A stretch of 64,000 bases of DNA. It comes from Silurus meridionalis (Eukaryota > Chordata > Actinopteri > Siluriformes > Siluridae). Each line of letters starts with the position of its first letter. Position 1 is the stretch's first letter. Below the pieces are notes generated by a model. That model saw only the letters and a program-made list of their open reading frames with translations. It did no database searches and was not told the DNA's origin. Shown piece after piece: positions 1 through 11,183 of the stretch. The position numbers and the translations under genes are program-made. The DNA is taken from the NCBI RefSeq assembly GCF_014805685.1, contig NC_060887.1, forward strand, positions 34,653,963-34,717,962, in the 5' to 3' direction.

Positions 1-655
1 ACTTTAAAACTTTTTGGTGTTTGTTTATCTGGCATTTTTCAGTTTTAACTTCAATGAGATGAGATTGTTTCTCTGTGCCTGGAGGTGCTAGGTTGGGTTT
101 GGGGTGTGCCTGCCGAATAGCCCCATGAGAGTGATGTGAGAGGAAGCGTTGGTATGCCGTTGACTGCTTTTTGGGCTCCTGAAACCTATCAACGACTGTA
201 TTGACAGCATCGCTGAACAGGCCAGTCGGCATTATGTGGGGGGTGTAAAGGCATCATGGCCCTGTTCCTGTCAGAAAGATCTGATGAGGTGAGCCAAAGT
301 TGCCATTCGGTGGACACCAGGGCGAACATGGATCGGCCAATGGCCCTAGCAATCTCTTTTGTTGCCCTGAGAGCCAGGTCTGTAGCACGGTGAATTTCTC
401 AGACTTCCTGACCAGCTGGGGTGTCTCCCACATCCAGCTCTTGTGGCAGGTCTGCCTGATAGGCTTGAAGCACAGCCATGGTGTGCAGACAGCATGCAAC
501 TTGACCTGCTGAGGCGTAAGCCTTGCCCATCAGCGCCGAGGTGGTACAAAGAGGCTTGGTGGGCAGTACAAGGCACTTTAGGAACAATGCAGCAATAGCT
601 ATTTAGAAAAGACAGGATGATAGGGTGTTTCTGACGGATTGCAGACATCAATTCT
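1..655 (-). pseudogene. DIRS-like retrotransposon gag-like ORF1 remnant
   Basis: Reading the minus strand from 587 downwards gives a stretch with MGKAYASAGQVA, HTMAVLQAYQADL and then, after an in-frame TGA at about 399-401, RATKEIARAIGRSMFALV and a W-Q-L-W-L segment. Further down, in a shifted frame, comes DAVNTVVDRFQEPKKQ. This order is what I know from the gag-like first ORF of fish DIRS-type tyrosine-recombinase retrotransposons, whose product coats the RNA in the cytoplasm. The copy is dead: it has one internal stop, a frameshift near 235-250, and the window edge cuts off the rest. No recombinase or reverse transcriptase is seen here. Family assignment rests on recognition only; a gag-like ORF of another retroelement is the alternative. 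Confidence 0.6.
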
Positions 656-1239
656 CTCCCCCCTTCTCAGAGGTAGCTTCCAAGCCTTGAGAGAGAGTGC
701 TGGACCCAGCAGGTGAGGAAGGGGAAAGGGACAAGCCCGTCTCTAGACCCTCGGCCAGGTCCAACCCAAGGTCCTTCTATTATTAACATTACCACTTACC
801 ATATAGTCAAACACACATAGAGCGCTTCCTAAACAAACAGAAGCTAGCACCATATTCACTCTATGTGCTTTAACAGCTTCCTGGTGATGCCGCGCTTTTC
901 CATTGGACTAATTATTCACATGATTTACAGAGTGGACAACGTGGAAGCATTCCCAAAGCTTTGTTGATGCAGCTCGAGATACTGAAAGTACAAAATATAG
1001 AATTAATTATGTGCCAAAAGTATTGAATGTAACCTTTTTAAGTAAAAAATGAAAACAAACAATAGGAAATAGGAAAACTAAATATACACTCATGGAGAAT
1101 GAAAAATGATTCATTAAGTACTGGATCATAAGAAACTTCTGTAACCTTAAATATCAATCACAAACGAAATAATTGTGTGTACTTAGTAGTTTTGTATAGT
1201 TCTGGGTTTTGTGTTACTTTTTGTTAATTTATGTTTGCT
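656..1239. other. No gene seen; AT-rich spacer
   Basis: A purine-rich leader follows the DIRS-like gag start on its 5' side, up to about 780. The rest is AT-rich unique-looking sequence with no open frame or motif that I can support. Confidence 0.5.
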
Positions 1240-1480
1240 GATGTAACACCTTGGTTCCCTTTCAGGAACTCAAGCTGTGTCGAAACACTTTGGGAACAAG
1301 CCAGAGTGTTCACGCTCTGAAATAATGTGTGTAATCAGTCAAAAATTGGATGCTGGCCATCACCGGCGGGGTGACATCACAACCAGAAAGAATAAAATGA
1401 ATATAGAGTGAAGGAAGCGGCAGCTTCTGTTTGTTCATGAAGCACTCTGTGCGTATGTGTTGAATTGTTTGTCAATTGTT
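1240..1480 (+). repeat. DIRS-like terminal/leader fragment
   Basis: The segment beginning TTGGTTCCCTTTCAGGAAC, with AGCTGTGTCGAAACACTTTG soon after and ending near a GAAGCACTCTGTGCG motif, resembles the ends of fish DIRS elements as I remember them. It includes a TATA-like AATAAAATGAATA at about 1390. Its orientation is opposite to the gag remnant at 1-655. DIRS elements have inverted ends, so it may belong to that copy or to a second one. Confidence 0.4.
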
Positions 1481-1514
1481 TGTCAGAAAAAAAAAAAAAA
1501 GAAAAAAGAATATA

Positions 1515-3013
1515 CAAACCCGATTCCAAAAAAGTTGGGAAATTGTACAAATTGTGAATAAAAATGGAAGGCAATAATTTACAAATCTCATAAACTTGTA
1601 TTTTATTGAAATGTCATGCCAAATATTGTCTCATTTTGGATTTCAAGAGAGCTACACATTCCAAAAAAGTTGAGACAGTTAGTAATAAGGGGCCGAAAAA
1701 GTTAAATGTACATATAAGGAACAGCTGAAGGACCAATTTGCAACTTATTAGGTCAAATGGCAAAATTTGACTGGGTATAAAAAAGAGCCTCTCAGAGTGG
1801 CAGTGTATTTCAGAAGTAAAAATGCGCCGAGGATCACCAATTTCCCCAATGCTGCAGTGAAAAATAGTGGAGCAATATCAGAAAGAAGTTTCACAGAGAA
1901 GAATTGCAAATAGTTTGAAGTTATCATCATCTACAGTGCATAATATCAAGATTCAGAGAATCTAGAACAATTTCTGCTTAAGGGTCAAGGCCGGAAAACC
2001 ATACTGGATGCCTGTGATCTTCGGGCCCTTAGACGGCACTGCATCACATACAGGAATGCTACTATAATGGAAATCACAACATGGGCTCAGGAATACTTCC
2101 AGAAAACATTGTCGGTCACCACAATCCACTCTGCCATTCGCCGTTGGCGGCTAAAACTCTATATGTCAAAAATGAAGCCATATCTAGAGATGATCCAGAA
2201 GCGCAGGCATTTTCTCTGGGCCAAGGCTCATTTAAAATAGACTGTGGCAAAGTGGAAAACTGTTCTGTGGTCAGACGAATCAAAATTTTAAGTTATTTTT
2301 GGAAAACTGGGACGCCATGTCATCCGGACTTAAGAGGACAACGACAACCCAAGTTGTTATCAGCGCTCAGTTCAGAAGCCTGCATCTCTGATAGTACGGG
2401 GTTGCATGAGTGCGTGTGGCATGGGCAGCTTACACATCTGGAAAGGCACCATCAATGCTGAAAGGTATATCCAAGTACTAAAACAACATATGCTCCCATC
2501 CAGACGTCGTCTCTTTCAGGGAAGACCTTGCATTTTCCAACATGACAATGCCAGACCACATACTGCATCAATTACAATATCATGGCTGCATAGACAAAGG
2601 ATCTGGGTACTGAAATGTCCAGCCTTTAGTCCAGATCTTTCACCCATAGAAAACATTTGGTGCATCATAAAGAGGAAGATGCAACAAAGAAGCAACTAGA
2701 AGCCTGTATTAGACAAGAATGGGACAACATTCACATTCCTAAACTTGAGCAACTTGTCTCCTTAGTCCCCAGATGTTTGCAGACTGTTAAAAAAAGAAGA
2801 GGTGATGCCACACAGTGGTAAACATGCATTTGTCCCAACTTTTTTGAGATCTGTTGATGCAATGAAATTTTAAATCAACTTATTTTTCTCTTAAAATGAT
2901 CAATTTTCTCAAATTAAACGTCATTTATGTTGTATTCTAAATAAAATATTGAAATTTGAAACTTCCACATCATTGCATTCTGTTTTTATTCACAATTTGT
3001 ACAGTGTCCCAAC

Positions 3014-3018
<5 letters not shown>
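1515..3018 (+). mobile_element. Tc1-like DNA transposon, defective copy
   Basis: The left terminal repeat starts after a TA at 1513-1514 and contains TTCCAAAAAAGTTGGGA and ACAAATTGTGAATAAAAA. Its inverted match is at 2971-3018 (TTTTTATTCACAATTTGTAC, then CCCAACTTTTT). The right terminus stops where an (AT)n array begins, so the outer right end and its TA are missing. Between the ends lies a broken Tc1 transposase on the plus strand. Tc1 elements cut and paste into TA sites. Other members of this terminal-repeat group sit at 14029, 61102 and 63251. Confidence 0.88.
1822..2821 (+). pseudogene. Tc1-like DD34E transposase, broken
   Basis: The likely original start is ATG at 1822 (MRRGSP) and the end is the stop at 2819-2821 after ATQW. 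The N-terminal helix-turn-helix half is split by many stops and shifts. From 2068 one frame reads MEITTWAQEYFQKTLS. The first catalytic aspartate survives in WSDESKF (about 2268-2285) but is followed by a stop. The open part at 2406-2699 holds WKGTINAERYIQVL, the second aspartate in FQHDNARPHTA (about 2535) and the third acidic residue in SPDLSPIENIW. I count 34 residues between the last two, so this is the DD34E class of Tc1. The C-terminus runs on in another frame. The protein would bind its terminal repeats and catalyse excision and TA insertion. This copy cannot make it. Confidence 0.9.

Positions 3019-3072
<54 letters not shown>
3019..3072. repeat. (AT)n microsatellite abutting Tc1 ends
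   Basis: About 27 AT units start exactly at the end of the Tc1 right terminal repeat. The array is followed at 3071-3105 by another TTCCAAAAAAGTTGGGA end in the opposite orientation. Confidence 0.95.
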
Positions 3073-3074
<2 letters not shown>

Positions 3075-3105
3075 CAAAAAAGTTGGGAAACTGTACAATT
3101 CCCCC
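3071..3105 (+). repeat. Solo Tc1 terminal-repeat fragment
   Basis: This is an isolated copy of the 5' terminal repeat of the 1515-3018 element (TTCCAAAAAAGTTGGGAAAC, then TGTACAATTC). No body follows it. It lies head-on to the right end of that element across the AT array. Confidence 0.7.
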
Positions 3106-4410
3106 AATGCTGGAACGTATATATAAGTCGTATAACCTGAGGGTTTTTTTTAGATGGCAAACAGGAAGTAATGAAAAGAACACCATGGAGAAAAAAAACC
3201 TAAATGCACAAAACTGAAACATGAAACTACACAATCAATTAACAGTTCAGAAATCTTTCAGAATCTGATATCAACAAGGTCTTTGGTATACAGTGAAGTA
3301 TTTATGATTTTGGGTATGCAGTGAAGTATTTGGGCCAAGTGTAAAAACATGCACATTTTTTTAGTTTAAAGAGAAATTGGCCCAATATTGTGAGTCATTT
3401 AAGTTTATCAAGGCAATCAGAAGTCAAAACATTCAATAAAACATGTTTTTTGATTCATCTGGGTGTCAAAGAGCCATAAAGTTGAATCTTTGATAATTCA
3501 GGAGCTACTTGATTGACAATCTTTTGCATTGCGAAAAATGTTAGTTTTGGTTTCTCTTTAATAAGCTTAACTGGTTACGCTTTATTAGAAAAAAAAATAG
3601 CCTCCATGGCTTAGACATTAAGGCCGCTTAATCATAGGAAAACACTTAAATATCTGTTTAAACTATAACGCAGATTAATTAGCGCTGCTGACAAGAAATA
3701 TCTTGATTTGTTTTTCTTATACACGCACATGCACATGTTCTACTTTGAAGGCGGTAATTTAAATTCTTAGGGAGCTCTTGTGCTGTCATTATGAGAAACA
3801 AGGCTGTAATCAACCACTAAGACAGGCTCTAATTACCAAACACCCCCTTGTCTTACTCTGACTGCAATCGTCCTAAATTGCACGCGCTGCTGAAAGCCCA
3901 CATACCCTCATACACCCCATGCAACACCCTATTAATGTCATAGCTGCTTCACTTTTTCCCTTCATTCCTCTGCGACTCTGCAGGATACAACACCTGGAGT
4001 TTGTTCCTGGCTCACACCCCATTGGATATATCATAGTAATTTATACTCAATAAATATAGAGACACATTTTGTTGATAATTAATAATGCCCTGACAGGAGG
4101 AGTTAATCCTTTTTGCAAAAAATAGTCGTCACTTGCCGATGTGGAATTTTCCGCTGACTGATTATGAAGCTGTTTGTTTTGTTTTTTTTGCTAATGGTGA
4201 AGAAGTTTGCATAATCTAATTTTGTTCAACATGTTCAGTCATTATCTTAAAAAGTAAGCTCTAAGTATTTACATACATAAGTGAGTAATTCCATTTGCAT
4301 CTCCATATAGGTTTATAGAAAAATTATAATAATAATAAAATAATGATATTATAGACTTTTTGTCATTGTAACTGTCTTAAGTTAAATTCAGTCTAATTAA
4401 TTTGTTTGCA
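3106..4410. other. No gene; candidate conserved non-coding island at 3640-3985
   Basis: There is no credible ORF. The stretch 3640-3985 is less AT-rich than its surroundings, free of simple repeats, and carries several TAAT/ATTA homeodomain-type cores. This composition is seen in vertebrate developmental enhancers, but conservation cannot be judged from one sequence. Confidence 0.3.
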
Positions 4411-4790
4411 TTACACTTTTAGCAATGGACATTGTCCCACAACAACTTTACTGAGTTAAATAGATTACAAATATATCTTACAATGAATATGTTAGTGCAT
4501 ATCTTTATATTTATATGTATATATATTAGTAAAGGTTCCTTAATGAGTAAGTCAGTGGTGACTCTCTGAGCTGGTAGAAAGAAAAAACCTTCAGACCTTG
4601 GGAGGAACCAAACTCAAAAGGCAACCCCTCCTTATGTGGATGACATCTAATGCTCAACTGTTCTCTGACTGACACTTGAAAGAAAAATCTTCATGGCAAC
4701 TGTGGTCCTAAGCCATTGCAGCAGTTTTTATTAATTACAGTCCAAATCCATATTCATAGTTCTTACTGTAAGTTTAACCCTGCTCATTAA
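4411..4790 (-). mobile_element. L2-type LINE 3' untranslated end, degenerate
   Basis: On the plus strand, AGCAATGGACATTGTCCCAC followed by AACAACTTTACTGAG parallels the 3' tail at 35340-35375. The downstream AACCTTCAGACCTTGGGAGG and GGAACC..ACTCAAAAGGCAACCC parallel the 3' UTR at about 35455-35500. Only untranslated sequence remains. The orientation is minus, as in the better copy at 35301-36240. Confidence 0.6.
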
Positions 4791-4821
4791 CATTTAGTAA
4801 ACTGGGTAAACTTTGTAAATT

Positions 4822-5060
4822 GAATAGCCCAGTGGTTAAGACTCTGAGTTACTGAACAGAAGGTCAGAGGTTCAAGGCCGCAGAATCACCAAGCTGCCAC
4901 TCTTGGGGCCTATGAGCAAGGCCCTTAACCCTTAGTGCACCAGGGGTGCTGTAACATGACCCTGTGATCTGACCCCAACATTCTAACATTGCTGGGATAT
5001 GCGAAGTAAAAATATCACTGTGCCGGTAAAGTACATGTAAGAAGCACAAAGCACCTTTCT
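4822..5060 (+). repeat. tRNA-derived SINE (Mermaid/V-SINE-like), copy A1
   Basis: The tRNA-like head has a box A-like TAGCCCAGTGGTTAAG and a box B-like AGGTTCAAGGC. The body carries GAGCAAGGCCCTTAACCC and the 3' part TGATCTGACCCCA..CTGGGATATGCGAAG. RNA polymerase III would transcribe such a unit, and a partner LINE would copy it. The same body recurs at 8638, 22619, 34650 and 53906. Confidence 0.85.
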
Positions 5061-5574
5061 AATTAGATGGACCTTAGACATTCAAAACCATCTTCAGCAG
5101 AAGTATATGGTATTCACTTGAAAAGAATTCCATCCAGAGGTAGGGTGCCAGAATGAATAAGGCAGGTCTTGAAAGATATTTTATATACAGTATAAGGAGG
5201 TCCTTAAAGGGGCAACCAAGAGACATTAAATGTCAAACATTTATAGCATTTTGGCAGGTGCTCGTGATCTAAGGAAACTTGTAGTTATAAACTAGTGCTT
5301 TGTTTAAGTGCCCATCTTCGACAACTTAATGGTTCTGGGATTTGTCCTTTATCTTAACTACTGATCCCAATAAAAAAAAAAATTACAAATAAAATAATAT
5401 TATTAAATATTTTTTCTTTTTTTTGTACATGCAGCATGAATTATGGCCAATGGCTGCATGTATCAGTGTGATAAACATAAAATACAGAAATACACATAAA
5501 ATATCACACCCATATGTCCATCAACTGTTTCCCACAATGTTAGAGGCATACAGTTAACTAGAATGTATGCTGTA
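5061..5574. other. No feature recognised
   Basis: AT-rich spacer with short A and T runs at 5370-5425. I see no ORF, RNA gene or clear repeat. Confidence 0.5.
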
Positions 5575-5830
5575 GTGTTTTACACCCCCTTACTGGACCA
5601 ACAGACTATAAGAGCATGACAGCATGACAGCATGACAATGCTCATGTGCATAACACGAGCTACATAAAGACATGGTGTGTGACAAGGAGTGGAAAAACTT
5701 GAGTGTCCTGAGAGAAACCTGACCTTTAAAACCCCAGTTAACACTTTTGGGATGAACTGGAACACTGACTGGACCCTAAACTCCCCCTCTTGTGGCTGAA
5801 TGAGCAAAATCCACACAGCCATGGTCTTAA
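5575..5830 (+). pseudogene. Tc1-like remnant related to the 9032 and 49043 elements
   Basis: The segment holding TTTTGGGATGAACTGGAACA, CTGACTGGACCCTAAACTCC and CTTGTGGCTGAATGAGCA matches in order the 3' halves of the elements at 9032, 49043 and 51297 (AACACTGACTGCACC.., CTTGTAGCTGAATGAGCA). The frame around NTFGMNWNTDW recalls the C-terminal part of a Tc1 transposase. There are no terminal repeats. Confidence 0.55.
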
Positions 5831-6691
5831 ATCCAATGGAAAGCCTTCCTGGAAGCTGGAGTTGTATTAATAATATTAATTATTAATAAGTTATAGAGTG
5901 GAGATATACAGTTATAGATCATACATGCAAGCACAGAGTAAACGTGGAATGCCATGTTTAATCCAACATGTGTGTTAATGTCAGGTGTTCATGCACATTT
6001 CCCTTCGTTACATACTGTATCATACTAAAAAATGTATACACTTGTAAACATTTTATTTAAGAATCACTGAGAAGTGAAAAATCCTGATCTTTTTTTAAAG
6101 TCGCCATGCAATTTTCCAAAATGGATGATGATGATTAAGATGCAGATTTATTTTTTAAACTTGAAATCTGGATAGAAAACATCTATAAAGCTAACCAGTA
6201 GACATCCTTAAGTATTTCTCCTAAACTTAAATGACATTTTAATCCAAAATAACACAGGAACACATGAATCCTAGGTATCGAAGGAAAGCTACTTGGATAA
6301 AAGAAGATGGAAAAGAAGTCATCCAAAAATAGCTGAAGGCATGGCAGCTTATGCTGATACATTATCTGATAAAGAGCAAAGATGCCGCTTGCTGTGGCAG
6401 GACTGTTATCTACAAAGACAGAGGAAGTGAGAGAGAAAAAGAAAGGAGAGAGAGAGAGAGAGAGAGAGAGATAGGCAGGTGCATGCCTGAGGGAAAGCTG
6501 ATAGACAGATCTCCTTTATTTCTGTCTTTCTGCTATGAAGGTCACTATTACTGACACATTCTTAGGGATGTTAATATTTCAAGAATCTCAACATATTAAA
6601 ATAAATAATAAACTGTTATAATATACTTCATATATAAAATAAATATTAGGGGTACTATTTCTCTCTTTTTGTTTTTCCCCCTGCCCACCAG
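5831..6691. other. No gene; short (GA)n at 6443-6470
   Basis: AT-rich spacer. A purine tract with about 11 GA units lies at 6443-6470. The short open frame across it is a product of the repeat. The 6640-6691 part becomes pyrimidine-rich and ends in CAG at 6689-6691. Confidence 0.5.
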
Positions 6692-7006
6692 CAGCCACAG
6701 GGAAGAGATTGATTCAGGCAAGTGTGTCAGGTCTGGGGTTATCTGCCCCCTACTCACCCAGGCCTGCCGTATGTGCTCCAGCAGACAGGAAGCAGGGCAG
6801 GGGAGGACGCATGATGGAGCTGAGGGCCTTATCTCTAAGCACGGGCTCCATTGCTCTCGCTGCGCATGGGATTATTCACCGGATAGACGTCAGCTAGAAA
6901 AATTATGCCGAACGGCTTCCAGTGGTTTGTGGCATCACGGGGAAAGAGGCTTGCTTTGGGCTGTGACCATGTGTTCGAGTGGATGAAGCGGAGGAAGTAG
7001 AGGATG
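6692..7006 (+). other. GC-rich island bounded by splice-like sites; possible non-coding exon
   Basis: A pyrimidine tract (TTTTTGTTTTTCCCCCTGCC) ends in ACCAG at 6687-6691. At 7007 a GTAAGG follows ATG and fits a donor site. Between them are 315 bases of mixed, comparatively GC-rich sequence in an AT-rich region. No frame is open across the whole stretch, so a protein-coding internal exon is unlikely. It could be an exon of a long non-coding RNA or UTR, or a conserved non-coding island with chance sites. Confidence 0.22.
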
Positions 7007-7312
7007 GTAAGGTGCAAAGTCAAGTTTAAGCCGAAATGATTGGATGCGAGTATGAGAAACCAATGTTCATATTTAGAATTTGTATCATCTTATTTATAAC
7101 GTGCATTTAATTATATACAAATTAATACAAAGTATTTGTTCATAGGCAGTCAGTGTGTCCTTGTCTTTTGTTTAAACTGGAGTGGAATATTTTAATTTCC
7201 ATTAATTTTGGACATAATCAGATTTTAAAATGTTGCAATGTATGTTCAAGGTATTTAGACAGATATTGAGATATGATGTGAATATAGTATAAAGGTGAAT
7301 CATGATTACCAA
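7007..7312. other. No feature recognised
   Basis: AT-rich sequence with no ORF or repeat unit that I recognise. Confidence 0.5.
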
Positions 7313-7316
7313 CAGC

Positions 7317-7353
<37 letters not shown>

Positions 7354-7402
7354 TCTATCTATGTCTCTATCTCTCTATCTCTCTATCTATCTATCTATCT
7401 AT
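7317..7402. repeat. (AAT)n followed by (CTAT)n microsatellite
   Basis: About 12 AAT units run to 7352. A mixed CTAT/CTCT tract follows to 7402, with CTAT repeats at its end. Confidence 0.95.
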
Positions 7403-7417
7403 GTTATGTTTTGTATT

Positions 7418-7431
7418 CTTTTTCTATTTAC
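7418..7431. repeat. Target-site duplication, left, of the SINE at 7432
   Basis: CTTTTTCTATTTAC at 7418-7431 recurs exactly at 7663-7676, on the other side of the SINE. This marks its retroposition site. Confidence 0.88.
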
Positions 7432-7662
7432 GGGGTTCCCTGGTGGTCTAGTGGTTAGGATGCGGCGCTCTCACCGCTGCGGCCCAGGTCGATCCCCAGT
7501 CATTAGGGTTCCACAAGCCTTAGTGCCGGTCCCAAGCCCGGAAAAATGGGGAGGGTTGTGTTAGGAAGGGCATCGAGCGTAAAAACGTGTGCCAAATCAA
7601 ACATGCGGATGGTCCGCTGTGGCGACCCCTAAAGGGAGAAGCCGAAACAACGTTTTTTTATA
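7432..7662 (+). repeat. tRNA-Glu-derived SINE, copy G1
   Basis: The head closely follows vertebrate tRNA-Glu: TCCCTGGTGGTCTAGTGGTT, then CGGCGCTCTCACCGC. Box B is damaged (CAGGTCGATCCCC). The body has GTGCCGGTCCCAAGCCCGG and GGGTTGTGTTAGGAAGGGCA. The 3' end is CCGCTGTGGCGACCCCTAA followed by GAGAAGCCGAAA. Exact 14 bp target duplications flank it. Related copies are at 40560 (minus) and 50687 (plus). It is not a functional tRNA gene, because the body and tail continue past the tRNA part. Confidence 0.92.
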
Positions 7663-7676
7663 CTTTTTCTATTTAC
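7663..7676. repeat. Target-site duplication, right, of the SINE at 7432
   Basis: Exact second copy of the 14 bp at 7418-7431. Confidence 0.88.
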
Positions 7677-8637
7677 ATGTTTACATGTTGGACAGTCGTA
7701 ACAGTCGTAACAGTTTTTTTGTTTCTTACATATAAAACATACATTACTTTCGAAAATTGTTTTCTTACATCTGATAAAACCTGTGCAAATCAGTTCCCCT
7801 TCACAGTGCTGTCCATTATTTTATTATGAACAGCTGCCTCAGTTTCAAAATCTTGGCTATAGTGACAATGGAGTGATTGACAACACTGATCTGAAGATTA
7901 ATCCTCTTTTCTATACAAGATCTATTTTCTAAATAACCAATAGAAAGTGGAAAGACCGCCTCCTGTTTGACCTGGATGGAACTGCCCTACTTAAAATGAG
8001 CTATGAGCTGAACACTATGAATATTTACAGCCAGGTGATGTCAAGGTGTTTTACACCTTCAATATGTAAATATTTGTCAAATAAATATCCTGTAAGTGGT
8101 TTACTGCCGTACACATGCTTTATTGACTGTAACAAGTGATAGAAACAAGGAATCGTTTTACACCAAATGGGTTTTACAGCAAAGCTGTTAGACTGAGTTT
8201 CACCTAACAAATGTTTTAACTGAATACAGGTGTATATATTTCTATACATGAAATGCATTAAATGCAAGACCTGCTCTCAAATGATCAGTTACAGTAATGC
8301 CCTTAGTAAGTGATACATCATGGAAAAGAATGCTGTTGTAGAAACATAATCAACATTGGGATGCTGTGATGTGGCCTGATATGAAACATGAACATTGAAG
8401 CTTAACCACAATGCATCTCTGTTACAAAAGACTGACACTGGAGAATCTATCCAAACATAACACATGTCTTCTGAAAAAGAAAAAGAGTGAGTGGTGTGTG
8501 AGTAATTAAGGAAGCAAGTTAGTAAATACATGCATATGTAAGTAAGCAAGTTAATCATTAAAAAACATTCATGCTAACAAGTATTCAAGCAAATACGTAG
8601 TTAATAAGTAATTAAGCAAGCAAGGTTTTTATACGGT
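7677..8637. other. No gene recognised
   Basis: Mixed AT-rich sequence. The 7840-8010 part is more balanced in composition, but nothing marks it as a gene or repeat. Confidence 0.45.
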
Positions 8638-8850
8638 AAGGTGCTTTGTATTTGTACTGTGACTAACATGGTGAAATTCTTTTGCATATCCCAGCAGTGT
8701 TTGAAAGCTGGGTTCAGAGTACAGGGTCAGCCATGACACAGCACCCCTGAAACACAGAGGGTTAAGGGTCTTGCTCAATAGTGATGATACCGGGGTTTGA
8801 TCCCTCGAACTTCCAGTCAGTAAACCAGTACATTAACCACTGACCAACCA
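8638..8850 (-). repeat. tRNA-derived SINE (Mermaid/V-SINE-like), copy A2
   Basis: Minus-strand copy of the A1 family. On the plus strand it shows ATATCCCAGCAGTGTTTGAA, CAGGGTCAGCCATGACACAG, AGGGTTAAGGGTCTTGCTCA and the reversed box B GGGGTTTGATCCC. The part between the body and the head is slightly deleted. Confidence 0.85.
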
Positions 8851-9031
8851 TTTCCTCAAATGAGTACATAAATAAGGAAAAAATAATAAAAGAACCCAAG
8901 TCTCACTAATTAACTAAGTATGTATATACTGTATATGCCTTATTAAGAAAATTATGTAAATACGCATTTAAACAAGTACATATATAATTAAGTGAGTGTG
9001 TAAAGTTTGAATAAAGGTAAGTACTTGTGTA

Positions 9032-9527
9032 CACTACATGGACAAAAATATTAGGAGACCTGATTTTGCCAGCCATGTATAGTTTTTCCACAAACTGTTT
9101 GAAAATTTGGAACAAAAGACAATTTGGAAGCATGCAATAAAATATCTCTTTCGATTTGGTAGAACTAAAACCTCCCTTAAACTAAGAGACCAAAACGTTT
9201 CATCATGACACTGTCCCTGTTCACAACTCCACCTTCATGAACATAAGCTTTACATGGGTTGCAATGGAAGGTCTTGAGTAGCCTGCTATAAAGCTCTGAC
9301 CTCAACCCATTGGACATGATGAATGTGAACACTGACTGCACCCCAGATCTCCTCACCTCACCTACATCAGTACCTGACTTCACTAACACCCTTGTAGCTG
9401 AATGAGCACAAATCTCCACAGGTTTACTTGAGTGGAACATATTCCCATAAGAGTGGAGGTTATTATAATACCAAATTTGGACTAAATGTGAAATAACATT
9501 TTGCACATGTTTTTATCTATATAGTAT
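9032..9527 (+). mobile_element. Tc1-derived non-autonomous element, family M, copy 1
   Basis: The left end CACTACATGGACAAAAATAT follows a TA. The right end TTTTTATCTATATAGTATG before a TA is its degenerate inverted match. Inside, on the plus strand, are remnants of Tc1 transposase coding sequence (CATCATGACACTGTCCCTGT, then CACAACTCCACCTTCATGAA). The part with TGACTGCACCCCAGATCTCC and CACCCTTGTAGCTGAATGAG is shared with the copies at 49043 and 51297. Confidence 0.75.
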
Positions 9528-11154
9528 GTAAGTAAGTAGGAAAGTAAGCACTGTTATACACTACCATATTATATAATTAGTAAGAAATTTAGTGCATAAT
9601 TCGTTTTTTTATAAACATTACATAAAATAATAATATAATCTGTATGTATTTCATTCTTCACTAATAATTACTATGTGTTTAAAATAGATGGTGAACGGAA
9701 CCCAGTCCTCTTGGTGTTAAACTCCTGATGACCTTAGGACAATACTACAACATTTGGACTGTTTCCTCTGTATAATTTTCTTTGCAGTTAATAGCCAGAT
9801 CTATGTAATGGTGCATAAATTGAGCAAAATTGTTCCATTTTCATTGTACCCCTGGTAGTAGAGTATAAAAACTGCTCTGCTACCAGGGGAACGATTAGAA
9901 ATTTTGAGGGAGGAAAAAAACAGTTATTGACTGTATAATGCCACTGACTATGGATTTTGGCCAGTGCAGGCTCGATAAACCTGTCAATAGTTGTTTTTAA
10001 TCCCACTGGTTTCACATTTCCTGAAGTAGTTACTAAAGAGACAGAGCTCTGTAGGCCAAGGTTTGATGTGTAAAGCTATAAGGAGGAGATGAACACAGTG
10101 AACAGCAGGAATTGCGTATGTAAACATTAATTTAAAATACAAATCAGGTGTTGCATGATGTATAGATGTATTAATATTATTTTTGATCAGATTACGGCTC
10201 ATTTCTTCTACACGTAAACATTTAGTTGATGTATTCCAATGACTGATCTGAGGACCGCTGAGTTTATTGAGATTAATACTAATCATTATTCCATGAGCTA
10301 AATTATTGTATGGATCATTAATATGAAATTAAATTTTAATGTTTAGTTGCTCTTTGTCCCCGTCCTGCTTTCTCTCTCTTTTCTTTTTTTCTTTTTTTAT
10401 TTCTCCAAGCTAATTAGGGGACAGATGGGTAGTCTGGATGAACATGATCTCAGGATGATGCATCATTTGCACTTCTTTACATCTTAATTATCAAGGAGAG
10501 ACCTAGCCGGATTATGCGCTGGCAGTAAGGGACTTCTGGCTCGTCCAGACTGATAATCGTCGGCATCGTGCGATATCCGGTAAAGATGTTGTGCTTTCCT
10601 GTGATAAGCTGCCTTTCGGGGTTGTCTGTGTGGAACGTCAAAAAAAGAGCATGTTCTGTCGCGTGAATACGGATTGTAACTATCGCTGCCAAGCAACTCG
10701 AGGTAAAACACAAAAAGAAAGGAAAATCCGTAATTCTCTAAGGAGCCTACAGAAAGTGAATAAGAGCAAGAGATTGAGAGAGAAAGAGAAAGGGAGAGAC
10801 AGGAGCTTCATAAGAGGAGACACACAGCCTGCGGGTGATTTGTTTAACTTTGAAAGGTTCTTTGGTATGTGCTAAATTTGCTGCGAGCTACATGGCAGCA
10901 GATCATCTAGCTCTTTTTCCCAAGCGGCCCCAGAACATATCGCTTGGGTAAAATGTGTGGCTAAAGACGTGAGATTGCCACTGGGGACTCGGCAGCACAA
11001 CCAGGTTTGGCAATTCAGCCGCAACAGTTACAAAATAAATTGAGTAAACATGTGTGATTTATGTAAAGTCATAAATCACGGCCTGCAGTACATTTGAAAT
11101 GGTCTTGTTCATCAGTTTGCTCAGTGCAGTGCACACCTGGTGAAGAACTCACAC
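9528..11154. other. No gene; candidate non-coding island at 10480-10990
   Basis: 9528-10470 is AT-rich with no recognised element. 10480-10990 is richer in CG dinucleotides and mixed sequence (for example ATCGTCGGCATCGTGCGATA). Its open frames are short and lack any domain that I know, so I leave it as a possible conserved non-coding stretch. Confidence 0.3.
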
Positions 11155-11183
11155 AAACACACACACACACACACACACACACA
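11155..11183. repeat. (CA)n microsatellite
   Basis: About 14 CA units. Confidence 0.95.

Noticed and set aside
2949..3234. Open frames with Tyr-Ile repeats across the AT array
   Set aside because: The same occurs at 14988-15371, 30110-30478 and 30715-30933. AT arrays are stop-free in some frames; these peptides have no support as genes.
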